In this document: positions 41,441 through 50,427 of the stretch, piece after piece | How the letters are laid out: each line of letters opens with the position of its first letter | How positions within the stretch are numbered: position 1 is the first letter of the stretch | From: CAVEFW01 sp963643505 | GTDB taxonomy: Bacteria; Actinomycetota; Coriobacteriia; Coriobacteriales; Eggerthellaceae | Assembly: GCA_963643505.1 (NCBI GenBank) | Contig: CAVIKF010000003.1 | Coordinates: 62,001-126,000, forward strand | DNA length: 64,000 nt | Direction: 5' to 3' | Program-made: the position numbers and the translations under genes | The notes under the pieces: model-generated | What the model was told of the DNA's origin: nothing | What the model saw: only the letters and a program-made list of their open reading frames with translations | Database searches by the model: none

Positions 41441-44068
41441 GTGGGTTTCCTTGAGCTCAGATAGATGGGCGCGGTCCTTCTCGACGATCTCGGGAGCAGC
41501 CTTGGCAAGAAAGCCCGGGTTGGAAAGCTTCTTCTCGAACTTTGCCGCATCCTTTTCGACCTTTGCCAACTCCTTCTCGAGGCGAGCGCGCTCGGCCACG
41601 AAATCCACAAGACCGGAAAGCACGATATAGACCTCAAGACCGCCTGCAAGCACGACGACGGACTCTGCCGGCTTCTCGACCTCGGCTGCAACCTTAAGGG
41701 AGGCCAGATTCGCCATGTCCGTAACAAGTTGGTGTTGGGCCTCAAGCAAGGCAACGTCCGTCTCTTCGGCGCCGACGACGACCCCAAGTTCTTGGCGAGG
41801 GGAGATCCCATAGCGCGAACGGGTTGAGCGGACGGCGGAAACCACCTCGATAACAAGCTGGACCGCGCGCTCGGACTCCTCGTCGACATACTGAGCGAGC
41901 TTGGAAGCGTCAGGCCATGCGGAAATCATGAGATACTCGTCAGTCTTGGTGGGAAGATCTTGGTAGATCTCCTCCGTGACGAAAGGCATGATCGGATGGA
42001 GCAAGCGCAAGGCCGTGTCGAGCACGAACACAAGGTTGCGCTGGCAAATCGCTCGGTCCTCGCCCCCTGCGCTCAGACGAGACTTGGAGAACTCGATATA
42101 CCAATCGCAGAACTCGTTCCAAAAGAATGCATACAGCTCGCGGGTGATCTCACCAAACTCATAGGACTCGTACGCCTCATCAACACGGGCGACGAGGGTG
42201 GCGAGGCGGCTGAAGATCCAACGATCCGCCGGGGTCGTCGGCTCAGGCGCACCAGGCTCGAAACCTTCGAGATTCATGTTGACGAAACGCGCCGCGTTGC
42301 GGATCTTGTTGGCGAAGTTACGGCTGCTCTCAAGTTTCTTCTCGTTGAAACGCAGCGCTTGTGCGCCTGTGACCTGCATCAACAAACCAAATCGCATACC
42401 GTCGGCACCATAATCCCTCATGAGCTTAACCGGGTCGACACCGTTACCGCGGCTCTTGGACATGGGCTTTCCATCAAAGGCCATGACCGTCGGATGGATG
42501 ATGACGTCCTTGAAAGGAATCGTGTCGCAACAATACTCTGAACTCATGACCATGCGTGCCACCCAAAGACCCATGATGTCACGGGCGGTAGAAAGCATCT
42601 GCGTCGGATAGTGCTTGGCAAGGTCAGGAGCGTCCATGCCCTCGTCTGCCCACCCTTGGGTCGCAAACGGCCAAAGCTGGCTTGAGAACCAGGTGTCAAG
42701 GACGTCCTCGTCTTGACGCACCGGCTTGCCGCACTTCGGGCACACATCCACGCCGTCGACAACGGCATCCTCCCAACCACACGCGTCGCAATAGTACATG
42801 GGGATGCGATGTCCCCACCAAAGCTGGCGGCTGATGCACCAATCCTTGAGGTTCTCCATCCAATCGAGATAGACCTGGGACCAACGTTCGGGATAGAACT
42901 TGATCTCGCCGGAGGTGACAGCGGCAGCAGCGCGTTGTTTGAGCTTGTCGACAGCAACGAACCACTGCTCGGAGAGCCAAGGCTCCAATGTGTTGTGACA
43001 ACGATAGCAATGCATGACGGAGTGGTCGTGGTCCTCGACGTGGTCGAGCAGGCCCAAGGCCTCAAACTCGGCGACGACAGCCTCGCGGCACTCCTCACGG
43101 CTCATGCCGGAGAACTTCCCGTACCCCTCGACGACGTGGGCGGTCTCGTCGAAGATGTTGATTTTCTCGAGGCCGTGACGCTCGCCCATGGCGAAGTCGT
43201 TGGGGTCGTGAGCAGGGGTGGTCTTAACGCAACCGGTACCGAACTCCTTGTCGACGTAGAAGTCAGCAAAGATCGGAATCTCACGGTTGACGATGGGGAG
43301 CATGACGGTCTTGCCGACAAGATCCTTGTAGCGATCGTCTTGCGGGGAGACGGCAACACCGGTGTCGCCGAGCATAGTCTCAGGACGAGTTGTAGCGACG
43401 ACGAGGTACTCGCGGCCGTTAACCGGCTCGGTCAACGGGTAGCGAAGGTGCCAAAGATGACCAGCCTCGTCCTCGTATTCGGCCTCGTCATCAGCGATGG
43501 CCGTGGTGCAGCTGGGGCACCAGTTGACGATACGCTTGCCGCGATAGATAAGGCCGTCATGATACCAATCGCAAAACACGCGGCGGACGGCCTTGGAAAA
43601 CTCGGGGCTCATGGTGAACTGCTCGTCGTCATAGTCGCAGGAGCAGCCCATGGAGGCGATCTGGTTCACGATGGTCGTGCCATACTCGAGACGCCACTCC
43701 TGGCATGCCTCGATGAACTTCTCGCGGCCGATCTCGCGGCGATTGATGCCCTGGCTTTGAAGGTGTTTGTCGACTTTGGTCTGGGTAGCGATGCCAGCAT
43801 GGTCGGTACCGAGGATCCAACGGGTTTGATAGCCACGCATGCGAGCGCGTCGGACGACGGCGTCCTGGATTGTGTCATTGAGCGCATGGCCCATGTGGAG
43901 CACGCCGGTGACGTTGGGTGGCGGAATGACGACGGTGTAGGACTCATGGGCATGCTCGCCAAAACCGGGCGTACGCTTGAAGTAACCCTTTTCCTTCCAC
44001 GCATCGAACAACGGACGCTCATGCGCGGCGAAGTCATACTCGATCTTCTTCGGCGTTTCTTGTGCCAT
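41405..44068 (-). CDS. valS: valyl-tRNA synthetase
   Basis: 887 aa, class Ia. It charges tRNA-Val. PPPNVTGVLHMGHALNDTI contains the HIGH motif (HMGH), and GKPMSKSRGNGVDP contains KMSKS. An editing domain lies between them. The C-terminal ends in the ValS-type coiled coil (ERARLEKELAKVEKDAAKFEKKL). It starts 6 bases after the clpX stop, so it is co-transcribed; no room exists for a T-box leader. Its 3' end is duplicated downstream. Confidence 0.98.
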   Translation of the reverse strand: MAQETPKKIEYDFAAHERPLFDAWKEKGYFKRTPGFGEHAHESYTVVIPPPNVTGVLHMGHALNDTIQDAVVRRARMRGYQTRWILGTDHAGIATQTKVDKHLQSQGINRREIGREKFIEACQEWRLEYGTTIVNQIASMGCSCDYDDEQFTMSPEFSKAVRRVFCDWYHDGLIYRGKRIVNWCPSCTTAIADDEAEYEDEAGHLWHLRYPLTEPVNGREYLVVATTRPETMLGDTGVAVSPQDDRYKDLVGKTVMLPIVNREIPIFADFYVDKEFGTGCVKTTPAHDPNDFAMGERHGLEKINIFDETAHVVEGYGKFSGMSREECREAVVAEFEALGLLDHVEDHDHSVMHCYRCHNTLEPWLSEQWFVAVDKLKQRAAAAVTSGEIKFYPERWSQVYLDWMENLKDWCISRQLWWGHRIPMYYCDACGWEDAVVDGVDVCPKCGKPVRQDEDVLDTWFSSQLWPFATQGWADEGMDAPDLAKHYPTQMLSTARDIMGLWVARMVMSSEYCCDTIPFKDVIIHPTVMAFDGKPMSKSRGNGVDPVKLMRDYGADGMRFGLLMQVTGAQALRFNEKKLESSRNFANKIRNAARFVNMNLEGFEPGAPEPTTPADRWIFSRLATLVARVDEAYESYEFGEITRELYAFFWNEFCDWYIEFSKSRLSAGGEDRAICQRNLVFVLDTALRLLHPIMPFVTEEIYQDLPTKTDEYLMISAWPDASKLAQYVDEESERAVQLVIEVVSAVRSTRSRYGISPRQELGVVVGAEETDVALLEAQHQLVTDMANLASLKVAAEVEKPAESVVVLAGGLEVYIVLSGLVDFVAERARLEKELAKVEKDAAKFEKKLSNPGFLAKAAPEIVEKDRAHLSELKETHSKLAIQIAELA

Positions 44069-44074
44069 TGCTAG

Positions 44075-45448
44075 TTATGCCTCCTCAATCTTGGTAATGA
44101 CGGGGGTCTTGCCCTCGGTGATGGCGCAGGCCTCGACGACGACGCTCTTGGCACCCTCGACGTCGGGCAACTCGTACATGACGTCTTGCAACGCACGCTC
44201 GCAAATAGAGCGCAGGCCACGAGCGCCTGTGCCGCGGTCGACGGCCTCATGGGCGATGGCACGCAACGCGTCCTCGGTAAACGTAAGGGAGCAATCCTCA
44301 TACTTGAACAACTTCGTGTACTGCTTGACCAACGCGCTCTTCGGCTCGGTCAGGATGCGCACAAGGTCGTCCTCGTCCAACTCCTCAAGGCTTGTGATGA
44401 CAGGGATACGCCCCACGAACTCGGGAATCATGCCGAACTTGTTCAAATCTTCAGGCAGGACCTGGGCCAAAAGCTCGGCCTCCGCGACCTTCTTGCTCTC
44501 GGGAACCTCGACGTTAAAACCAAGCCCGTGACGACCGACGCGTTGGGAGACGATGTCTGCCAAGCCGACAAAGGCACCACCGAGGATGAACAGGATGTTC
44601 GTGGTGTCGATGTGGATAAGTTCCTGTTGGGGGTGCTTGCGGCCACCTTGGGGCGGAACGCTTGCCTCGGTGCCCTCCACAATCTTGAGCAACGCCTGTT
44701 GGACACCTTCGCCAGACACGTCTCGGGTGATGGAGAGATTTTCTGCCTTGCGTGCGATCTTGTCGATCTCGTCGATGTAGACGATGCCGATTTGAGCACG
44801 CGGCACATCGAAGTCCGCGGCAGTGATGAGCTTGAGCAGGATGTTCTCCACGTCTTCGCCGACGTAGCCTGCCTCGGTGAGCGTCGTGGCGTCAGCGATG
44901 GCGAAGGGCACCTTGAGGGTGCGCGCAAGGGTTTGGGCCAACAACGTCTTGCCGGAGCCGGTGGGGCCGAGCAGCAAGATGTTGCTCTTGGCGATCTCCA
45001 CCTCGTCCTCGGGCGCATCGTTGTCGAGGCTGATACGCTTGTAGTGGTTGTAGACCGCCACAGACAACGCGCGCTTCGCGTCATCTTGGCCGACGACATA
45101 CTCACACAGCTTCTCGTAGAGTTGGCTGGGGGTGGGCAACTCGCCGAGGATGCCCTCGACGTCGACGTCACCCTCGTCCATGGCGATGTAGCTGGCCTCC
45201 TCGGGCCCCAGGTAGTCACCCATAGGATAGCGACCCTGCTCGATCTCGTTGTACATCTCCGCCATCATCTGGTTCATGACGGGGTTGTACCCAAGGTCGT
45301 GGGACATCGCGTCGGAGCACACGGCAAGGCACTCGTTGCAGATGTTCACCCCATCGGGGCCTTGGACCATCGCGGCAACTTGGTTGGGCCGCTTGCCACA
45401 AAAGGAGCAGGTGATCTGCCCGTTGTTGTTATTCGTGTTCGTTGGCAT
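44075..45448 (-). CDS. clpX: ClpX ATP-binding subunit of the Clp protease
   Basis: 457 aa. The N-terminal zinc domain is [10 protein letters not shown]...CNEC. Walker A is [12 protein letters not shown], Walker B VYIDEIDK, sensor and pore regions follow ([19 protein letters not shown]). It unfolds substrates for ClpP. Order tig-clpP-clpX is conserved in many bacteria. An acidic insertion ([19 protein letters not shown]) sits between the zinc and AAA+ parts. Confidence 0.98.
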   Translation of the reverse strand: MPTNTNNNNGQITCSFCGKRPNQVAAMVQGPDGVNICNECLAVCSDAMSHDLGYNPVMNQMMAEMYNEIEQGRYPMGDYLGPEEASYIAMDEGDVDVEGILGELPTPSQLYEKLCEYVVGQDDAKRALSVAVYNHYKRISLDNDAPEDEVEIAKSNILLLGPTGSGKTLLAQTLARTLKVPFAIADATTLTEAGYVGEDVENILLKLITAADFDVPRAQIGIVYIDEIDKIARKAENLSITRDVSGEGVQQALLKIVEGTEASVPPQGGRKHPQQELIHIDTTNILFILGGAFVGLADIVSQRVGRHGLGFNVEVPESKKVAEAELLAQVLPEDLNKFGMIPEFVGRIPVITSLEELDEDDLVRILTEPKSALVKQYTKLFKYEDCSLTFTEDALRAIAHEAVDRGTGARGLRSICERALQDVMYELPDVEGAKSVVVEACAITEGKTPVITKIEEA

Positions 45449-45474
45449 CTGGTGGTTAGCCTGTCTGTTCGTCG

Positions 45475-46122
45475 TTATTCCTCGGAGCCGCCATGAGTCG
45501 CGGTGATCTTGTCCACGAGTCCGTAGGCCAAGGCCTCATCGGCGGACATGTAGTTGTCACGCTCGGTGTCGCGCTGAATCGTTTCGAAGTCTTGACCGGT
45601 GTTGTTGGCGAGGATCGTATTGAGTTGCTTGCGTGTCTTCAGCATGAAGTCGGCGACAATCTGGATCTCGGTCTGTTGGCCCTGGGCACCGCCGAGGGGT
45701 TGATGGATAAGGACCATGGAGTTCGGCAAACAATAGCGCTTGCCCTTGGCACCGCTGGACAAAAGCACGGCGGCCATGGAGGCGCAACAACCGATGCACA
45801 CCGTGGACACGTCGGGCTTGATGAAGTTCATCGTGTCGAGGATGGCAAGACCAGCGGTAACAGAGCCGCCGGGAGAGTTGATATAGAGGGAGATGTCCTT
45901 CTCCGGATCGGCGCTCTCGAGATGGAGCAGCTGGGCGACAACGGAGTTTGCCACATTGTCGTCGATCTGCTCGCCAAGGAAGACGATGCGGTCGTTGAGC
46001 AGGCGGGAGTAGATGTCGTAGCTGCGCTCGCCGCGCGGAGATTGCTCGATGACGTACGGGATGAGAGCGTCGTGGGGCGTCTTCGGGACGGCAAGACCGC
46101 CCGAGGTAAGTTGGAAGTTCAT
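45475..46122 (-). CDS. clpP: ClpP serine protease subunit
   Basis: 215 aa. Catalytic Ser is in [15 protein letters not shown]; most ClpP have GQAASMGA here, so two Cys replace the usual Gln-Ala. The His is in [14 protein letters not shown] and the Asp in [26 protein letters not shown] is also typical. It forms the degradation chamber for ClpX 26 bases downstream. Confidence 0.97.
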   Translation of the reverse strand: MNFQLTSGGLAVPKTPHDALIPYVIEQSPRGERSYDIYSRLLNDRIVFLGEQIDDNVANSVVAQLLHLESADPEKDISLYINSPGGSVTAGLAILDTMNFIKPDVSTVCIGCCASMAAVLLSSGAKGKRYCLPNSMVLIHQPLGGAQGQQTEIQIVADFMLKTRKQLNTILANNTGQDFETIQRDTERDNYMSADEALAYGLVDKITATHGGSEE

Positions 46123-46289
46123 AATGACCTCTTTTCTGACGACCCAGGACAGGTCGCCTCGTCGAATTATTGCTCAAACCTATTGTGCCATGATGCAGCG
46201 CGGTTCGCCCTGCGCACAAGACGAACCGCACATGAAAACCTATGAATGTCCAAATATGGATGCCCAAATTCGGACCAATCGCCAACCGA

Positions 46290-46385
46290 CAACGCGTCGG
46301 GGAGACGGGAAAGTTTGCTTACTCGGCTCGTCACAGCCGGCAACGCATCGGGGCGACGGGAAGTTTGTCTACTCGGCGTCCGTGG
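46290..46385. repeat. imperfect 45-bp 3'-end duplication of tig
   Basis: The last part of tig plus downstream DNA (ACTCGGC preceded by GACGGGAAGTTTG) at about 46340-46380 is matched at about 46289-46327 by GACGGGAAAGTTTGCTTACTC, including the stop-codon region. Confidence 0.82.
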
Positions 46386-47691
46386 TCTCGGTGACGATCG
46401 CGCCCTCCATGACAGCCTCGACGGCCTTGCGGCGCACGATGGCCTCGCGGACGAGGTGGAGTCGGCCGTTCTCACGCCACTCCTGGATGATCTTCTTGAT
46501 GTCGCCATCCAAACCGGCAGCCTCGAACTCCTCGGTGATGTCCTCGGGGGTCGCAACGATCTCGAAATGGCGAGCCCACGCCTCGACGGCGAGCTCCTCG
46601 TTGGCGACGTCCTTTGCCTGTTGCTTGACGTCCTCGCGGAAACCATCGGTGTCAAGACCTTGCTGTGCGAGGTAGTTGTCAAAGGTCATGCCCTGACGCT
46701 GAAGTTGGGTGAAGAAGTCTTGAAGCAGGGAGGCCTCGACCTCTTCGCACAAAGCCTCGTCGGCGGTATCCTCAAGACGGTTACGCAAGACCTCGAGGCA
46801 ACGCTCCTCCTTCATGCGGGGAAGGACGTCGGCCTTTTGGGAGATGATCTGGTCGGAGACACGGTTGCGCAGCTCCTCGACAGACTCAAAACCCAAGGTG
46901 TCCTTCACCCACTCGTCGTTAACCTCAGGTTTGACCTCCTTTTTGACAGCGATAAGGGTGGCCTTGACCTTGATGGTCTGACCAGCAACCATGGAGAGCA
47001 GGGCGCCCGGCTCCTCGGCGTCGACCGCCAGCTCGAACTCCTTCTCGTCGCCCTTCTTCAAGCCGATGAGTTGCTCATCGAAAGCGGCGGGGAACAACGT
47101 GGAGCCCATGACGTAGGTGCGGGACTCGCTGTTGATCGATTCGATGACCTTGCCCTCAGCGTCGGTCGCCTCAATAGCCATCTCGATGCGGCTATCCTTC
47201 TTGACCTTGGTGTTGGCACGGGCATCTTCCCACTTGACGTAGTATCCGGTCAACGCATCGATCTGTTCGTCGATCTCCTTATCGGATGCGCCCTCGGCAA
47301 GCATCTCGATCTCGACAGGCTCATAGGAGGAAAGCTCAAACGCGGGCTTTTGGGCGGTGGTGAAAGAGAAGACGAAGTCCTCGCCCTCGACGAGAGGCTC
47401 AACGTCCCCGCCGAAGTCGGGTTTTCCGAGAGGCATGACACCAGAATCGTCGAGCGCCATCGGATACAGGTCGTTGACCAAGTCCTCGGTGACCATGGCG
47501 ATGACGGAGCCAGCGCCATAAACGTTGTCGATGATACGGCGAGGTGCCTTGCCCTTGCGGAAGCCAGGGAAGTTGTTGCGGCGAGCGATGTCGCGATATT
47601 GCTTTGCGACGCGATCGGTCACGGTCTTCGCCTCAACAGTGACCGTGATCTTTGCGCGGCCGTCCTCAAGGGTATCTACTTTGATTTCCAC
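46369..47691 (-). CDS. tig: trigger factor chaperone
   Basis: 440 aa from GTG 47691 (GGAGG 4 bases upstream); the frame upstream lacks a start site. The ribosome-binding signature is in FPGFRKGKAPRRII. The middle PPIase (FKBP-like) domain runs about 150-240 (KKDSRIEMAIEATDAEGKVIE), and the C-terminal arm domain follows. It folds nascent chains at the exit tunnel. It starts the tig-clpP-clpX-valS group. Confidence 0.97.
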   Translation of the reverse strand: MEIKVDTLEDGRAKITVTVEAKTVTDRVAKQYRDIARRNNFPGFRKGKAPRRIIDNVYGAGSVIAMVTEDLVNDLYPMALDDSGVMPLGKPDFGGDVEPLVEGEDFVFSFTTAQKPAFELSSYEPVEIEMLAEGASDKEIDEQIDALTGYYVKWEDARANTKVKKDSRIEMAIEATDAEGKVIESINSESRTYVMGSTLFPAAFDEQLIGLKKGDEKEFELAVDAEEPGALLSMVAGQTIKVKATLIAVKKEVKPEVNDEWVKDTLGFESVEELRNRVSDQIISQKADVLPRMKEERCLEVLRNRLEDTADEALCEEVEASLLQDFFTQLQRQGMTFDNYLAQQGLDTDGFREDVKQQAKDVANEELAVEAWARHFEIVATPEDITEEFEAAGLDGDIKKIIQEWRENGRLHLVREAIVRRKAVEAVMEGAIVTETTDAE

Positions 47692-47895
47692 GTTTCCTCC
47701 AATTGCTTTTATCTTCTGTACTTTGCGGACACTGGCTGCCCGCCAAAGCCCATTAACGGTTTTCACGCATGCGAGAAAAAGCGCATGCAAAGCCTGACGC
47801 CTAATGGCATCGACCGCACATTATCCCACACCAAGCACCTTTGCGAAAGACAGAAAACTACCTGAACGGGGAAATTGTGTGAATTTTTTTCATGT

Positions 47896-48022
47896 GGCTG
47901 GGGCTAGCTGGGCCAGGGCAGGGAGGCCTTTTCTCACGGCGACTGGGGCTAGCTGGGCCAGGGCAGGGAGGCCTTTTCTTTCATGGCGTCTTTCGCTAGG
48001 CCAGGGAGGCCTTTGCCTCGGC
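47896..48022. repeat. rsfS 3'-end repeats, two long copies downstream
   Basis: GGGCTAGCTGGGCCAGGGCA plus GGGAGGCCTTTTCT occurs twice (about 47899-47934 and 47945-47979). The true gene end GCTAGGCCAGGGAGGCCTTT is a related, shorter version. In frame, the downstream copies encode KASLPWPS then stop, versus KASLA then stop in the gene. Confidence 0.9.
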
Positions 48023-48439
48023 AAGGAGCTTGGCGATACGCTCGGAGTACTCCACGTCGGTAAGGCCCGCTTCGGTGGCAAGATCCATGACCGGGGCATC
48101 GTTCCAAAGATCCTCGAGACGATAATGCTCGCGCGCCTCGGGTTGGAAGACATGGACGACGATGTTGCCGTAGTCGAGAAGCATCCACTTGCGGTCAGAG
48201 TCCTCACGATGCAGCGGCTTTGCACAGCCCTTCACGCGAAGGTCCTCCTCGATGGCATCGACAATCGCCTCGACCTGGCGATCGTTGCTCGCGGTGGCGA
48301 TGACGAAGTAGTCGGTCACACCTATAAGCTCGGTGACCTCTTGGACCATGATGTCGGTGGCCTTCTTCTCGTCAGCGGCCTGGGCTGCGATGATGGCAAG
48401 CTCGCGGGCGGGCTTTTCGATTTTAGCGGTTTTAGTCAT
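47996..48439 (-). CDS. rsfS: ribosome silencing factor RsfS
   Basis: 147 aa. RsfS binds ribosomal protein uL14 and blocks subunit joining in starvation. Family blocks are KKATDIMVQEVTELIGVTDYFVIATASNDRQVEAIVD, WMLLDYGNIVVHVFQPEAREHYRLEDLW. Length is slightly over normal. It follows yqeK and nadD in the usual order; the gap to yqeK is filled with repeats. Confidence 0.96.
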   Translation of the reverse strand: MTKTAKIEKPARELAIIAAQAADEKKATDIMVQEVTELIGVTDYFVIATASNDRQVEAIVDAIEEDLRVKGCAKPLHREDSDRKWMLLDYGNIVVHVFQPEAREHYRLEDLWNDAPVMDLATEAGLTDVEYSERIAKLLAEAKASLA

Positions 48440-48771
48440 AAGTCGCGTTCCTTAATGTGTGATGCTTCACGTCGACGTGCGATGTTGCACGTTGACGTGC
48501 GATGCGGCACGTGCTCGGCGTGGATAGCAATGTGCGATGCGGCACGTGCTCGGCGTGGGTAGTGTAGCACACCCGCCGCCAGACGCGCACGCCGGGCCGC
48601 AATGCCGGGCCGCAGGCGGATCCAACGCGCACGTCGGGCCGCAATGCCAGCCCGCAGGCGGAGTGCCAAGGCAAGAGTTGTTGACAGTGGCGGCTGGCGA
48701 TCCACTCGCTTGCGCGGGGTCCACGAGGCGCTATTCGGGCTTGGCCCCTGCAAACAACCGCCAGCACAGCG
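48440..48771. repeat. palindromic and GC repeats between yqeK and rsfS
   Basis: From 48455 to 48570 there are four to five degenerate units of GTGCGATGCGGCACGTGC that can each form a small hairpin (GTGC...GCAC). From about 48573 to 48660, GCACGCCGGGCCGCAATGCC-like units repeat. At 48728-48751 is a 24-bp copy of the yqeK end. No gene is present. Confidence 0.82.
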
Positions 48772-48793
48772 CTATTCGGGCTTGGCCCCTGCG
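48728..48793. repeat. 24-bp exact 3'-end duplication of yqeK
   Basis: GCGCTATTCGGGCTTGGCCC plus CTGC occurs at 48728-48751 and 48770-48793; both include the stop codon (CTA on this strand) and encode AGAKPE then stop. Confidence 0.95.
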
Positions 48794-49524
48794 ACCTTGT
48801 TCGGATCCGCATCCAAAGCGGGTAGCCCCGCGGCAGCACGCTCAGCGTCGCGACGTTTGCGATGACGCTTGGCATAATAGTTCCACACGTTGATCGTGTC
48901 GGGGTGGATAGTGGCCCTACGTCCGACCACAAGAGTCATCCACACACCGTGGGTGCGGAAGAACAGCTCCTCCAACTCCACCTTGCCCACCAGCTCGCGA
49001 AGCTCCTCGACAACCTCCATCTGCCGCCCGGGCTCGATACAGTCGGCGACATAGACAACCATGTCGAGGGGGCTCATGTCCACAGCGCCGGATGTGTGAC
49101 GGTAGATCGCCTGAAGCACATCTTTTGGGATGCAGGGATATTCGCGGCCGAGTGCTGTGGCGGCGGTCATGCCGTGAAGAGTCTGGGGCATGTCCTCGAT
49201 GACGATTTCGGGAACCTCAAGGCCAAACTCGCGGGCGCGGGCGCGGATCTCGGCATCGTTGTAACCCTTGTCCCAGTCATGAAGCAGACCGGCAAGTTTT
49301 GCCTTGCGCGGGTCGACGCCATAGATCTTTGCGAGCCTCTTTGCCGTCTTGGCAACACCCATGATGTGTTTGAGGCGGTACTCGCTGACGCGTCCCCGCA
49401 GCTCCTCCTTGCGGTCTTTGTAGAATTCCTTGGACAGCGCGTTACCGAACTCTCGAGGACTCGCCACCTGGGTCATCTCATCGATATAGGGCCTTTTGGT
49501 CTTCTTCATTTTCTTCTTAGCCAC
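48772..49524 (-). CDS. yqeK: YqeK-like HD-domain Ap4A hydrolase
   Basis: 250 aa from GTG 49524 (GAAAGG upstream). The HD metal motif is GLLHDWDK, with the leading His in RLKHIMGVAKTAKRLA; LHGMTAATALGREY, YRHTSGAVDMSPLDMVVYVADCIEP complete the YqeK pattern. YqeK hydrolyses diadenosine tetraphosphate. Lysine-rich head. It lies directly downstream of nadD, as in many Gram-positives. A C-terminal extension of about 45 residues is basic then Ala-rich. Confidence 0.93.
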   Translation of the reverse strand: MAKKKMKKTKRPYIDEMTQVASPREFGNALSKEFYKDRKEELRGRVSEYRLKHIMGVAKTAKRLAKIYGVDPRKAKLAGLLHDWDKGYNDAEIRARAREFGLEVPEIVIEDMPQTLHGMTAATALGREYPCIPKDVLQAIYRHTSGAVDMSPLDMVVYVADCIEPGRQMEVVEELRELVGKVELEELFFRTHGVWMTLVVGRRATIHPDTINVWNYYAKRHRKRRDAERAAAGLPALDADPNKVAGAKPE

Positions 49525-49640
49525 GATGAGCCTTTCACGAAATAAGGCCTGGGTAAGGCCCGAGGCAACAGGAACGCAAAGGCGGGACCGCAAAGCTGGG
49601 GTCACAAAGCGGTGGCCGTCTTGTTCCTGGCCGCAATTTC

Positions 49641-50234
49641 CTATCGGTACAAATTGTTCCTAACAATGTAGTCGCACACGGCAGCAGGCGCAAGGTCGTA
49701 CACGCCACGCCCATGGGCGATCTCGTCACGAATCGCTGTGCTCGAGATATCAAGCGGAGGTGCGTCTACAAGCGTCACACGAAAACGCCCATCGAGGGAT
49801 TCGGGGTTGATCCCATCAGGCCAGGTCGCCCCAGGCCGATTGGCCACCACGATATGGGCAAGCTTGGCAACGACGTCGCTTTCGCGCCATTTCGGCACAC
49901 TCACCGCAACGTCAGCGCCAACAAGGAAGTAGATCTCATCCTGCGGATCAAGCATAGCTCGCACCTCGCGAAGGGTGTCAGCAGTGTAGGTATCGCCCCC
50001 CCGCTCCAACTCCAAGTCGCTCGCCTCGAGGTAGGGGTTCGTATCGGCGGCGAGGCGACACATGGCAAGGCGGTGATCCTCACTGGTCACGTTCTGGTCC
50101 CGCTTGTAGACGGGATTGCAGGCTGGCATGAGCCAAACGCGATCCAAACCACACGCCTTGCGAGCAGCCTCTGCGAAGGCGAGGTGCCCGTTGTGGATCG
50201 GATCGAATGTCCCACCCAGGATGCCGAGACGCAT
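49641..50234 (-). CDS. nadD: nicotinate-nucleotide adenylyltransferase
   Basis: 197 aa from ATG 50234 (GGAAGGAG upstream). Key motifs are LGILGGTFDPIHNGHLAFAE (nucleotidyl transferase HxGH), WLMPACNPVYKRDQ, YFLVGADV and the C-terminal DISSTAIRDEIAHG (ISSTxxR). It makes nicotinic acid adenine dinucleotide in NAD synthesis. The upstream frame through the proA end is not coding. Confidence 0.97.
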   Translation of the reverse strand: MRLGILGGTFDPIHNGHLAFAEAARKACGLDRVWLMPACNPVYKRDQNVTSEDHRLAMCRLAADTNPYLEASDLELERGGDTYTADTLREVRAMLDPQDEIYFLVGADVAVSVPKWRESDVVAKLAHIVVANRPGATWPDGINPESLDGRFRVTLVDAPPLDISSTAIRDEIAHGRGVYDLAPAAVCDYIVRNNLYR

Positions 50235-50269
50235 GACGCGCTCCTTCCATTGGCGCGAGGGACAACAGA

Positions 50270-50330
50270 AACGGTTGCCGTCGCCGTCACGGTCGCGGTT
50301 GCCGTTGCCGTTGCCGTCGCCGCCTCGCTG
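50270..50330. repeat. GTTGCCGTC-type hexamer array between nadD and proA
   Basis: Degenerate GTTGCC/GTCGCC/GTCACG hexamers run for about 50 bases, upstream of nadD. Confidence 0.8.
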
Positions 50331-50336
50331 TTTGCA

Positions 50337-50427
50337 GAGTCTGACGCTAGCCGCGGACCTGGCCGGTTCCGCGAACTTGGCCAGTTTCTCGAGTCTGACG
50401 CTAGCCGCGGACCTGGCCGGTTCCGCG
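50337..50427. repeat. 37-bp exact 3'-end duplication of proA
   Basis: GAGTCTGACGCTAGCCGCGG plus ACCTGGCCGGTTCCGCG occurs at 50337-50373 and 50391-50427. The latter holds the proA stop (50401-50403) and last eight codons; the former lies after the stop. Confidence 0.95.

Noticed and set aside
42713..44074. 453-codon plus-strand frame opposite valS
   Set aside because: Antisense shadow; valS has all class I synthetase motifs.
44060..44080. T-box leader for valS
   Set aside because: Only 6 bases separate clpX and valS, so there is no room.
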